Shown: positions 1 through 7,248 of the stretch, one piece after another
How positions within the stretch are numbered: the first letter of the stretch is position 1
Layout of the letters: each line of letters opens with the position of its first letter
Source of the DNA: an uncultured bacterium
Lineage (GTDB): Bacteria; Actinomycetota; Coriobacteriia; Coriobacteriales; Coriobacteriaceae
Direction: 5' to 3'
Length of the DNA stretch: 27,957 nt
Assembly (NCBI GenBank): GCA_905216045.1
Contig: CAJMSL010000011.1
Coordinates: 1 to 27,957, forward strand
Notes under the pieces: model-generated
Told to the model about the DNA's origin: nothing
What the model saw: only the letters and a program-made list of their open reading frames with translations
Databases searched by the model: none
Position numbers and translations under genes: made by a program

Positions 1-1
1 C

Positions 2-433
2 GTGATTCGCCCACAGTTCTTTATTCCCATGATCACGCTTCTTCGCAACGCCGCCATGGGTTCGCTGCGCTATAAGCAGGAACTGGCGGAGTACAAACAG
101 CAGAATATCGACGTCACGAACTTCGAAGCCAAGATGGAAAAGTTCAAGAATGATTTCGGTCGCAACTACGAGATCGCGAGCCGCAAGTTCCAAACGGCGA
201 TTGATGAGATCGACAAGACGATTAGCCATCTGCAGAAAACCAAGGAGGCGTTGCTGTCCTCCGAGAACAATCTGCGCCTAGCCAACAAGAAGGCCGACGA
301 TCTTACCATTCGCAAGCTCACGTGGGGCAACAAGACCATGAAGGCCGCGTTTGACGAGGCGCGCGGGGCTGCGACAGAGACAAACGATGAGCCAGCCGAG
401 GCGGATTCGTATGAGGTCGAGGATACCGAGTAG
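2..433 (+). CDS. DUF2130 domain protein, C-terminal part (5' end outside window)
   Basis: This is the last 143 codons or so of a gene that begins upstream of the window; the apparent GTG at position 2 is probably internal. The protein is charged and largely helical. Its C-terminal block contains the NLRLANKKADDLTIRKL and WGNKTMKAAFDEA segments that I recognise as the end of the DUF2130 family, a coiled-coil/nuclease-like family of unknown function usually 400-480 aa long. A short acidic tail (EPAEADSYEVEDTE) closes the protein. The gene converges with the helicase to its right, and the two share a strong hairpin between their stops. Function is not known beyond a suspected nucleic-acid link in the family, which is inference. 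Confidence 0.75.
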   Translation: MIRPQFFIPMITLLRNAAMGSLRYKQELAEYKQQNIDVTNFEAKMEKFKNDFGRNYEIASRKFQTAIDEIDKTISHLQKTKEALLSSENNLRLANKKADDLTIRKLTWGNKTMKAAFDEARGAATETNDEPAEADSYEVEDTE

Positions 434-454
434 GGGATAGCGTATAGTGCAAAA

Positions 455-488
455 GTGGGGCCGCAGGCGATGTTGCCAGCGGCCCCAC
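455..488 (-). terminator. Bidirectional intrinsic terminator between convergent genes
   Basis: A perfect 10-bp stem, GTGGGGCCGC (455-464) pairing with GCGGCCCCAC (479-488), has a 14-nt loop. Read on the minus strand the stem is followed by TTTTGCAC, so it best serves the helicase ending at 519. It may also stop plus-strand transcripts from the DUF2130 gene, although the T-tract on that side is poor. Confidence 0.75.
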
Positions 489-518
489 ACCGTTTGGATC
501 CGATAAATTCAGCTAGTC

Positions 519-3194
519 CTAGAGCAGGTCCTCCAAAAAGCCGACGCGGTAGTTTTTGAAGATGACCTCGCCGCCGTCTTGCGTGGCGTCCAGATCGACA
601 TCGCCCATGATGCCAAAATCGTGGTCGCCATCCTCGTCGGCAAAGATCTGGTGCACGTGCCATACGTGCGCGGTCTTCTCGTCGGACTCGTCAATGGAAA
701 ACATCGCGGCGCTGCGGGCATCTCCGTCGGTGAGGATTTCCTCGTGCTGCTCGTGGTAAGCGTCGAGTGCTTTTTGCCAGCGAATTTCGCTCATGCCCCA
801 GTCGTCGTCGAGCTCGCCCAGGTCGCGAACGTGCGCGCGGGCGGCAAGTGTCACGCGGCGGAAGAGTGCATTGCGCACCAACTGCGTGCAGCCGCGGCGG
901 TCCGCCACGACCTCGTCGATGCCCTGCGGCGGCGCAGCATCGAGGGCTGCCGGGTTGCCGGCGTTCTCCCACTCGTCCACCAGGCTCGAGTCGACCGAGC
1001 GCACCACAAAGCCGAGCCACGAAATGATGTCGCGCAAGCGCTCATCGCGCTTCTCAATGGGCACGGTGCGATCGAGGGAGCGGTAGGCCTCGGCTAGGTA
1101 GCGCAGCAGAATGCCCTCGGAGCGGGCGATGCCGAGCTTTTGGATATAGCCCTTAAAGTCGCTCGCGCTCTCCAACATGTCGCGCAGGACGCTCTTGGGC
1201 GAGAGCTGGTAGTCGCTGGCCCAAGGTACTTCCTGGCAGTACTTGTCGAAGGCGGCATCGAGCAAATCCTCGAGCGGCTTTTCGTAGGTGACATCCTGGA
1301 TGCGCTCCAAGCGTTCCTCATATTCGACGCCGTCGGCTTTCATCTCGGCCATAGCGCGGTCGCGCGCGGCGCGCTCCTGCGCGCGCAGCACCTGCTTGGG
1401 ATCCTCGAGCGTAGCCTCGACCATTGAGATCAGATCCATGGTATAGGTCTCACTCTCGGGGTCGAGCAGCTCCAGCGCGGCAAGCAAAAACGGCGAGAGC
1501 GGCTGGTCGAGCGCAAAGTCCTCGGGCAGATCGACCGTCAGTGCATAGTCGATGTCTGGCGCGGCGTCAGTCGGGGCGTCGGGCGCGGGCGGCACCTCGG
1601 TGCGAACGACGACGCCGGAATCGATGAGCGTGGCGAAGATTTCGTCGGCGCGAACCTCGAGCTTGGCCTTTTCCTCGGGGGTCTGCAAGCTCGTCTCGAT
1701 GAGGTCGTGTACGCGGACTCGGGCATCGCCGCCCTGCTCGACCACGCTAATCACCATGGAGTGCGTGATGCGAAGGCGCGGCTTGAGCGTCTCGGGCTGC
1801 GTCTCGATCAGGCGCTCAAAGGTCTGCTTGTTCCAGGTGACAAAGCCCTCGGGGGCCTTCTTCTTTTTAATCTTGCGGAGCTTCTTGGGGTCGTCGCCCG
1901 CCTTGGCCATGAGTTTGGCGTTCTCGATCTCGTGCTCCGGGGCCTCGGCGATGACCATGCCCTCGGTATCGAAGCCCGAGCGGCCGGCGCGACCGGCAAT
2001 CTGATGGAACTCGCGGGCGCGCAGGCGACGCATCTTGTAGCCGTCGAACTTGGTGAGCGCGGTGAGTACCACGGTGTGGATGGGTACGTTGATGCCGACG
2101 CCGAGCGTATCGGTGCCGCAGATGACGGGCAGCAGGCCCTGCTGCGCCAGGCGCTCCACCAGCAGGCGATAGCGCGGCAACATGCCGGCATGGTGCACGC
2201 CGACGCCGCATCCAAGCAGGCGTTTGAGAATCTTACCAAAGGCCGTGGAGAAGCTCGTCCCCTTTGCCGCTGCTTTGATGGCCTCGCGCTGCTCCTTGCT
2301 GGCGATGCCAAAATTGGCGAGCGACTGTGCCGTTGCAAGGGCGGCATCCTGGCTAAAGTGCACGATATAGCGCGGGGCCTCGCCGCGGCGCATGGCGAGC
2401 TCGACCGTGCCCTCGAGGGAGGTCGTCACGTAGTCGTAGCTCAGCGGCACGGGGCGCGGGGCATCGACGACCAAGTCGCAGGTAGCACCGGTGTGTTCCT
2501 CGAGTGAGGCGGCGATGGCAGTGACATCGCCGAGCGTGGCGCTCATGAGCATGAATTGCGTGTGGGGCAGGGTGAGCAGTGGCACCTGCCAAGCCCAACC
2601 GCGGTCGGGGTCGGCAAAGTAGTGGAACTCGTCCATGGCCACGCAGCCCACGTCGGCATCTTCGCTCTCGCGCAGTGCGTCGTTGGCAAGGATCTCTGCC
2701 GTGCAGCAGATGACGGGTGCCTTGGTGTTGATATGCGTGTCGCCGGTAATCATGCCTACGTTATCGCGGCCGAGCACCTGCACAAGGTCGAAAAACTTCT
2801 CGCTGACCAGAGCCTTGATGGGAGCCGTGTAGTAGCAGCGCTTGCCCTGCGCCATGCCCATAAAGAGCATGCCCAGCGCGACGAGCGATTTACCCGATCC
2901 GGTCGGTGTGCCTAAAATGACGTGATCGCCGGCAGCCAGGTCCATGAGGGCCTCTTCTTGGTGATCCCACAGTTCAATGCCGCGATCGCTCGTCCATTCA
3001 AAGAAGCGTTCGAAGGCTTGATCGGGCGTGAGCCACGGTTCGAGCTCGCTGCCGTCCTCGGGCTCCCACCAGGTGGGGGAGAGCGCGCCGAGCGAGCCAA
3101 TCTCGGCTTCGGTTCCCGTGCCGCCCGAGAATGAGCTGGCGGCGCCGGCGCCGGAGACGGTGCTGGCGGCGGTATCTGTCGTGGTCTGTGCCAT
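519..3194 (-). CDS. DEAD/DEAH-box (Ski2-like) RNA helicase with DUF3516 C-terminal region
   Basis: An 891-aa superfamily 2 helicase. Residues 1-55 are a low-complexity Ser/Gly/Ala-rich extension. The Q-like region WDHQEEALMDL is followed by Walker A GTPTGSGKS (95-103), the DExH box DEFH (188-191), motif III SAT (218-220) and motif VI QIAGRAGRSGFD. The long C-terminal half matches DUF3516, a helicase subgroup common in actinobacteria and often compared with Ski2/Mtr4-type RNA helicases, so a role in RNA turnover is inferred. I chose ATG at 3194, preceded by GAGAGAAAG. An in-frame upstream extension to 3365 reads through the promoter region and part of an inverted-repeat element and looks non-coding. 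The gene stands alone, with a strong terminator after it. Confidence 0.88.
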   Translation of the reverse strand: MAQTTTDTAASTVSGAGAASSFSGGTGTEAEIGSLGALSPTWWEPEDGSELEPWLTPDQAFERFFEWTSDRGIELWDHQEEALMDLAAGDHVILGTPTGSGKSLVALGMLFMGMAQGKRCYYTAPIKALVSEKFFDLVQVLGRDNVGMITGDTHINTKAPVICCTAEILANDALRESEDADVGCVAMDEFHYFADPDRGWAWQVPLLTLPHTQFMLMSATLGDVTAIAASLEEHTGATCDLVVDAPRPVPLSYDYVTTSLEGTVELAMRRGEAPRYIVHFSQDAALATAQSLANFGIASKEQREAIKAAAKGTSFSTAFGKILKRLLGCGVGVHHAGMLPRYRLLVERLAQQGLLPVICGTDTLGVGINVPIHTVVLTALTKFDGYKMRRLRAREFHQIAGRAGRSGFDTEGMVIAEAPEHEIENAKLMAKAGDDPKKLRKIKKKKAPEGFVTWNKQTFERLIETQPETLKPRLRITHSMVISVVEQGGDARVRVHDLIETSLQTPEEKAKLEVRADEIFATLIDSGVVVRTEVPPAPDAPTDAAPDIDYALTVDLPEDFALDQPLSPFLLAALELLDPESETYTMDLISMVEATLEDPKQVLRAQERAARDRAMAEMKADGVEYEERLERIQDVTYEKPLEDLLDAAFDKYCQEVPWASDYQLSPKSVLRDMLESASDFKGYIQKLGIARSEGILLRYLAEAYRSLDRTVPIEKRDERLRDIISWLGFVVRSVDSSLVDEWENAGNPAALDAAPPQGIDEVVADRRGCTQLVRNALFRRVTLAARAHVRDLGELDDDWGMSEIRWQKALDAYHEQHEEILTDGDARSAAMFSIDESDEKTAHVWHVHQIFADEDGDHDFGIMGDVDLDATQDGGEVIFKNYRVGFLEDLL

Positions 3195-3227
3195 GTGGTT
3201 GCTTTCTCTCGCGATTGTCCGCCAACT

Positions 3228-3254
3228 ATTATGGCGTAGCGGCGCATCGATGCG
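3228..3254 (-). promoter_or_regulatory. Candidate promoter with 12-bp palindromic operator for the DUF3516 helicase
   Basis: On the minus strand a -10-like CATAAT (3233-3228) lies about 35 nt before the ATG. Just upstream is a perfect palindrome, CGCATCGATGCG (3243-3254), which would overlap the -35/spacer region. No convincing -35 hexamer was seen. The arrangement suggests a repressor site, but this rests on position and symmetry only. Confidence 0.35.
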
Positions 3255-3315
3255 TTTGCAGGCAAGAAAATGCAGGAAATGGGCGTTCTGCCCGGCCGTT
3301 TGGTGCAGTTGCCAG

Positions 3316-3438
3316 CTAAGTGAGTAGACTTTTTGCGATGTCGCGAGCACATGGATTTTGCACAAGGGTTCTATCTGCGGTTTTAGTTTTCGTTATGCGG
3401 GTTGTGCTTGGCTATTGCAAAAAAGTCTACTCACTTAG
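3316..3438. repeat. 123-bp element bounded by a 21/22-bp near-perfect inverted repeat
   Basis: The left end reads CTAAGTGAGTAGACTTTTT then GC (3316-3336). The right end (3417-3438) is its reverse complement with one extra A in the A-run. Inside is a second, shorter inverted pair, GCACAA (3360-3365) and TTGTGC (3402-3407). The core is 80 bp with no ORF of its own. It sits in a 309-bp gap (3195-3503) that otherwise holds only the helicase promoter. No clear target-site duplication flanks it. It could be a MITE-like non-autonomous element, a REP-type repeat or a structured RNA or regulatory module; the sequence does not decide. Confidence 0.6.
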
Positions 3439-3503
3439 GTTTGAGGGTTGTTTGCTGGCGCCTATTCGCGCTTATTTGCTGACGCCGCGACCATCAGAAG
3501 CCC

Positions 3504-4271
3504 CTAGGACTCTTGCGGCAGGCGCTTCTTGCCCTTGCGGGCACGGTTTCTGAAGTTCTCGACGGCCTCTTCCATGCCGAGAGGCACGTAGGTGAGCTCA
3601 TCGAGGTTTTCGGGCAGGTAGCAGGCAAGGCTTTGCTCCTGCGCGCGGCCCGCCGCGAGCTGCTCTTCGATGGGTTCCGCGCCGGGCGTAGCGCAAATGC
3701 CATAGACGGCGGCGCCCATCTCGCGCGTGCGGCATTCATATTCGGTCTCGGGATGCTCGGGATGGTCGCGGCGGACGTCGTCACTTACCCAAAGCGTATC
3801 GTAGCCGGCTGCATAGAGCGGGCGATAGAGCATCAGATGGTCGACATGGACGAGGCGCTTTTTGGCGTACTTGGCCTTGGGCGGCGGCGTGGGAAAGTTG
3901 ATGGTGATGGCATCGAGCTCGCCTGTGGCAAATAGCTGCGGCAGCGATGCGGCGCCTCGAGGCAGAACGAGTGCGTTGGTCAGTTCATGCTCGCAGATTT
4001 TCTGTGCGGCATAGGCGATGCAGATGGGCTCTTGGTCCATGCCGATAAAGAGCGTGTTTGGCTCGAGCGCCGCGCGCTCTACAAGATACGTTCCCTTGCC
4101 GCAGCCAAGATCCAGGTGAAGGTGTTCGAATGGCTTGCTGCCAACTGGCGCACAGACTTCACGCCAATCTCCGGCATAGGCCTCGGGGTTCGTCTCAATC
4201 GCATCGGCGTAGCGCTCCAGGCGCTCCTCGAGCACAAAGTTCTTAGGCGTGCGAACGTGGACGGCTCCCAT
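3504..4271 (-). CDS. trmB: TrmB-like tRNA (guanine-N7-)-methyltransferase
   Basis: A 255-aa class I SAM-dependent methyltransferase. The SAM-binding motif I is HLHLDLGCGKGTYLVE (about 50-65), with an acidic loop GMDQE after strand 2. The block ITINFPTPPPKAKYAKKRLV (122-141) aligns with the TrmB signature, whose usual form is NFPDPWPKKRHxKRR, so the family is clear although the signature Asp and Trp are replaced by Thr and Pro. TrmB forms m7G46 in the tRNA variable loop. The C-terminal region (from about 180) diverges more and ends in a basic tail, RNRARKGKKRLPQES. The ATG at 4271 has AAGGAG seven nucleotides upstream. Whether it keeps G46 specificity is uncertain because of the altered motif. 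Confidence 0.75.
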   Translation of the reverse strand: MGAVHVRTPKNFVLEERLERYADAIETNPEAYAGDWREVCAPVGSKPFEHLHLDLGCGKGTYLVERAALEPNTLFIGMDQEPICIAYAAQKICEHELTNALVLPRGAASLPQLFATGELDAITINFPTPPPKAKYAKKRLVHVDHLMLYRPLYAAGYDTLWVSDDVRRDHPEHPETEYECRTREMGAAVYGICATPGAEPIEEQLAAGRAQEQSLACYLPENLDELTYVPLGMEEAVENFRNRARKGKKRLPQES

Positions 4272-4335
4272 GAGGCTCCTTGGTCATAAATATGGAACGC
4301 ATAGCTGCGCGTTCCGTCAATGGGTTGAAAAGGGT

Positions 4336-4350
4336 GGGCATAGTTTGCCC
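4336..4350 (-). terminator. Weak hairpin terminator candidate downstream of the methyltransferase
   Basis: GGGCA (4336-4340) and TGCCC (4346-4350) form a 5-bp stem with a 5-nt loop, followed on the minus strand by ACCCTTTTC. A second hairpin, GGAACGC (4294-4300) with GCGTTCC (4309-4315), lies further downstream in the same 117-bp gap. Either could separate the methyltransferase from trmB; neither is strong. Confidence 0.3.
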
Positions 4351-4388
4351 GAAAGAAGCGGCACGGCTCGGCGGCGAGTCGTCGATGC

Positions 4389-5261
4389 CTACAGGCGCTT
4401 GAGGATCACATAACGGTTGAGCTCGCCGCTGCGACCGTCGGCATGGAAACGCTCAAGCTCGCGCACGGGGACCTCGCCGCTTTTGTAGAACGTACGGACG
4501 CCGCGCACCAGGTCGGTGATCTGCTGATCGTCAAAGTGATGGCAATAGCGGTAGGCGTGGCGGTCGTTTTGCCAGCCAATGAGGTGGTCGCCGGCTTCAA
4601 ACTGCGCGGAATCGTAACCCTCAAACGGCGGGGTGAGCTCGGCGCGGGCTTCGGCTCGAACGGCCTTGCGCGCCATGCGCTCGTCGTTCATAAACTCCCA
4701 AAAGCTGATGGCGATGATGCCGCCCGGGCGCGTTTGCCGCACCAGGGCGTCGAGCACGCGTACGCGGTACTCGCACGACGGCACGTGGTGCATAAAGCCA
4801 AAGCAGACCGAGATATCGGCGAGCGGGGCGTCGAAAAGCACGTCGGGTGTTTCGGCGGGGTTGAGCTTCATGAGGGCGTCGAGCACGTCGAGTTCCTGGA
4901 AGTGCAGGTTGGGAATGCGCAGCGCGTGGCCATGTGCATCGATGGCCAGGTCTTGACACGAGTCGACGCCATAGAACTCAAACGGGCAGCTGGCATCTGC
5001 CGAGGGGTTTGCGCCGTCGACGCCCTTGGCGGCAAGTGCGCCGCCGGCGGCAAAGTTTTCGAATCGCATATTGCCGCAGGCGAGATCGAAGACGCGGACG
5101 GGATGCTCGATCGTGGCGACGTCGAGCTGTTCGAGCGCGATGTCCATGGTGCGCACCCAGCCGGGCCACGGGGCCTGGCGCGTATCGGAAAAGGAGGCGG
5201 AGTGCTCGCGATAGAACGTGTTGTTGAGCTGGATGAGCGATGAGGCGAAATCGCGGTTCAC
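4389..5261 (-). CDS. Class I SAM-dependent methyltransferase, substrate unknown
   Basis: A 290-aa protein with a Rossmann-type SAM fold. Motif I is VRVFDLACGNMRFE (55-68), the acidic post-I region is FYGVDSCQDLAIDA, and motif IV-like ISVCFGFMHHVPSCEYRVRVL and a later GGIIAISFWEF complete the core. The HHVP stretch resembles methyltransferases of the type-11 group acting on small molecules. I chose GTG at 5261 because GGAGGGAG lies about 11 nt before it; the longer in-frame extension to 5396 crosses the divergent promoter region and includes an implausible Cys-rich N-terminus. It may be co-oriented with trmB for convenience only. No specific substrate can be named. Confidence 0.7.
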   Translation of the reverse strand: MNRDFASSLIQLNNTFYREHSASFSDTRQAPWPGWVRTMDIALEQLDVATIEHPVRVFDLACGNMRFENFAAGGALAAKGVDGANPSADASCPFEFYGVDSCQDLAIDAHGHALRIPNLHFQELDVLDALMKLNPAETPDVLFDAPLADISVCFGFMHHVPSCEYRVRVLDALVRQTRPGGIIAISFWEFMNDERMARKAVRAEARAELTPPFEGYDSAQFEAGDHLIGWQNDRHAYRYCHHFDDQQITDLVRGVRTFYKSGEVPVRELERFHADGRSGELNRYVILKRL

Positions 5262-5298
5262 GGCGCGGAACTCCCTCCGTTGGCGGTGCGGAATAAAC

Positions 5299-5328
5299 AG
5301 TATGACCATACTACCGTTAACGCCGCAA
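5299..5328 (-). promoter_or_regulatory. Candidate promoter with small inverted repeat upstream of the methyltransferase
   Basis: On the minus strand TTGCGG (5328-5323) and CATACT (5304-5299) are separated by 18 bp, about 38 nt upstream of the GTG. The -10 overlaps an inverted repeat, GTATG-AC-CATAC (5300-5311), that could be an operator. It lies in the 267-bp divergent region shared with the XRE gene. Both hexamers are weak matches. Confidence 0.25.
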
Positions 5329-5528
5329 CGGGGACAACCGAGCTGCGGCTCATTGCTTTGTTTGGACACATTTCCGCAGCTCATATGTGCCCGCAACCGC
5401 CAGTTGTCAAAAATCTCACTAGAATAGGTGGCATGCTTTTGGCGGTGGCGGATAGATTTTTAACTGTGCAAGGCGCCTTAAGAACAAAAACGGTCCGGCG
5501 GCACGGCTGGCATCACATAGGAGGAACC

Positions 5529-6251
5529 ATGAATGTAGAAACTGCGCAGCGGCTCGCCGACCTTCGCCGCAGCAAGGGCTTTAGCCAAGAAGGGCTGGCG
5601 CGAAAGCTGGGGCTGTCGCGCCAGGCGGTTAGTAAATGGGAGCGTGCGGAGAGCTCGCCCGATACCGAGAACCTGATCTCGCTCGCCAAGCTCTATGGTG
5701 TGAGTCTGGACGAGCTGCTCAATCCGAGCGATGAGATTGAGGACGATATCGAGTTTGAGAACGAGGACCGCGCTCGTCAGCGCGAGGCCGAGGCGGCAGA
5801 GCGCGCCCGCACCCATGAGGCGGCGGCGCGCGCCACCGAGGCGGCAACGCAGGCAAGTGACGCGGCAGCCAAGGCGGCGCAGGCGGCAAGCTGGAGTGCG
5901 CAGGCTGCCAATGCGGCGACGGCTCAGGTGACGGGTACCGGTGCGGCTGGTCCGACTCCGGTGAAGGGTCCGTTCCAGTCATTCCCGTATTGGGCCGTGT
6001 GCTGGCTGCTGTTCTTTTTACTGATGTTCCTGTTTGGTGCCGGCCCCTTTGCTGCGCTGATCTTCTTCACGATTCCCATCTATCACTGGGTGGCGCGTGC
6101 ACTCGATGGCGATTGGGCGCGCGGGGATATTCAGGTTGGTCCGGCACCGGTGGCGGTCAGGGCCCAGGGGAAGGATACTTCTGCGGAACCTGATGCTGAC
6201 GTGGCTACCGCGGCCACCGCTGAGCCATGTGCCAAAGAAGGTGACGAATGA
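5529..6251 (+). CDS. XRE-family HTH regulator with membrane-spanning C-terminal region
   Basis: A 240-aa protein. Residues 1-65 are a clear Cro/C1-type helix-turn-helix (RLADLRRSKGFSQEGLARKL, then LSRQAVSKWERAESSPDTENL). Residues about 68-135 are acidic and then Ala-rich, likely a coiled coil. One or two membrane segments follow at about 150-190 (WAVCWLLFFLLMFLFGAGPF, AALIFFTIPIYHW), then a disordered tail. A DNA-binding head tethered to the membrane suggests envelope-linked sensing. ATG 5529 is preceded by AGGAGGA at ideal spacing; upstream in-frame sequence is not needed. Its stop overlaps the next gene's start (ATGA), so the two are translationally coupled and probably act together. Confidence 0.85.
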   Translation: MNVETAQRLADLRRSKGFSQEGLARKLGLSRQAVSKWERAESSPDTENLISLAKLYGVSLDELLNPSDEIEDDIEFENEDRARQREAEAAERARTHEAAARATEAATQASDAAAKAAQAASWSAQAANAATAQVTGTGAAGPTPVKGPFQSFPYWAVCWLLFFLLMFLFGAGPFAALIFFTIPIYHWVARALDGDWARGDIQVGPAPVAVRAQGKDTSAEPDADVATAATAEPCAKEGDE

Positions 6252-7150
6252 TGAAGCTTTCGCATGAATCCAAGCTGCGCCTGGGCGTCGGCATCGGAGC
6301 GTTTGTACTGATTATCGGGCTTGTTTTTGGCGTTTCGCGGACTTTGATTCATTTTGATGGCCCGTGGGATCTCGACGATGTTATACCCGGCTTGTCCGGT
6401 ATGGACGATGTGGTTGATGACGACGATTTTATGAACGATGGCGGTAACTATTCCGCTCGGCCTCAGCAGCTTTCGTGTACGACCTTTGATGCCGATGAGT
6501 TTCGCTACCTCGATTTCGATATCGATGCGGCTACGGCGGACGTCAAGGTTATTGATGGTAACAAGGCTCGCGTTATCGAGCGGGGACGCGTTGCCAATGG
6601 TATGGATGCCTCCAAGGCCGCGACGCAGAACATCGCATCCGTCGAGGACTCGACGCTCAAGGTTTCCCAGTTTGGAAGTGATGACGGTAAGGCAATCGAT
6701 CGCTCAGTTACGGTCGAGCTGCCGCGCCGTGTTGCCGAACATCTGAAGGGAGTCAACGCGCACGTGGGCTCGGGTGATCTGCAGATTGCCGGTGTCACCT
6801 GTGATGGTTTCGACCTTTTCCTGGGTGCGGGAGATGTAGAGTTTGCGGGCAGCGTGACTGATGCGCTCAGTGCTGAGGTCGGTTCGGGCGATGTGACGTT
6901 CGAGCTCTACCAGGCCCCCGCGAAGTCGATGGACGTGAGTGTGGGCTCGGGCGATGTGGAGATGATGGTTCCGAACTCGACGGGCTTTAAGGCGAGCCTT
7001 ACCTTGCGCAGCGGCGACTTCGAGAGCGATTTTCTTCCGCTTGGCTACGACGGCGAGACCATTTTGAATCTTGAATTCGATAACGGCGATAAGTCTGCTA
7101 CGTATCGTTTTGAGGTCGGTTCGGGCGACATGTCATTTGATTCAGAGTGA
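6248..7150 (+). CDS. DUF4097-family membrane-anchored beta-repeat protein
   Basis: A 300-aa protein with one N-terminal membrane anchor (about 12-30), then an acidic linker (38-63) and an extracytoplasmic beta-repeat region. The repeat is marked by recurring GSGD-type turns: HVGSGDLQI (172-180), LGAGDVEFA, EVGSGDVTF, SVGSGDVEM, LRSGDFESD and EVGSGDMSF near the C-terminus. This pattern is typical of DUF4097/DUF4098 putative adhesin proteins that build a right-handed beta solenoid. The start overlaps the XRE stop in ATGA; a second ATG follows at once (6251). In other Gram-positive bacteria such genes accompany membrane or envelope-stress regulators, so it is probably the output or partner of the upstream regulator; that is inference. 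Confidence 0.8.
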   Translation: MMKLSHESKLRLGVGIGAFVLIIGLVFGVSRTLIHFDGPWDLDDVIPGLSGMDDVVDDDDFMNDGGNYSARPQQLSCTTFDADEFRYLDFDIDAATADVKVIDGNKARVIERGRVANGMDASKAATQNIASVEDSTLKVSQFGSDDGKAIDRSVTVELPRRVAEHLKGVNAHVGSGDLQIAGVTCDGFDLFLGAGDVEFAGSVTDALSAEVGSGDVTFELYQAPAKSMDVSVGSGDVEMMVPNSTGFKASLTLRSGDFESDFLPLGYDGETILNLEFDNGDKSATYRFEVGSGDMSFDSE

Positions 7151-7198
7151 CGGGCGGTTATCGAAGACTTATATACCATAGCTGCGCTGTTTGATGGA

Positions 7199-7237
7199 GG
7201 CGTCGGAGCCGTGACGGGCTCCGACGCCTTTGCCTTT
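7199..7237 (+). terminator. Intrinsic terminator after the XRE/DUF4097 pair
   Basis: A perfect 12-bp stem, GGCGTCGGAGCC (7199-7210) with GGCTCCGACGCC (7217-7228), has a 6-nt loop and is followed by TTTGCCTTT. It lies only about 11 nt before the Elp3 start, so elp3 may need a promoter inside or before it, or transcripts may partly read through. Confidence 0.75.
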
Positions 7238-7248
7238 ACAATGGGGTC

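Noticed and set aside
1707..2507. Plus-strand open frame of 266 codons inside the DUF3516 helicase.
   Set aside because: Composition-driven antisense frame; the helicase motifs on the minus strand explain this DNA.
3195..3365. N-terminal extension of the DUF3516 helicase up to 3365.
   Set aside because: It would run through the palindromic promoter region and part of the inverted-repeat element, and the ATG at 3194 has its own ribosome-binding site.
4443..5243. Plus-strand open frame of 266 codons.
   Set aside because: It is antisense to the methyltransferase with SAM-binding motif I; no domain is visible in it.
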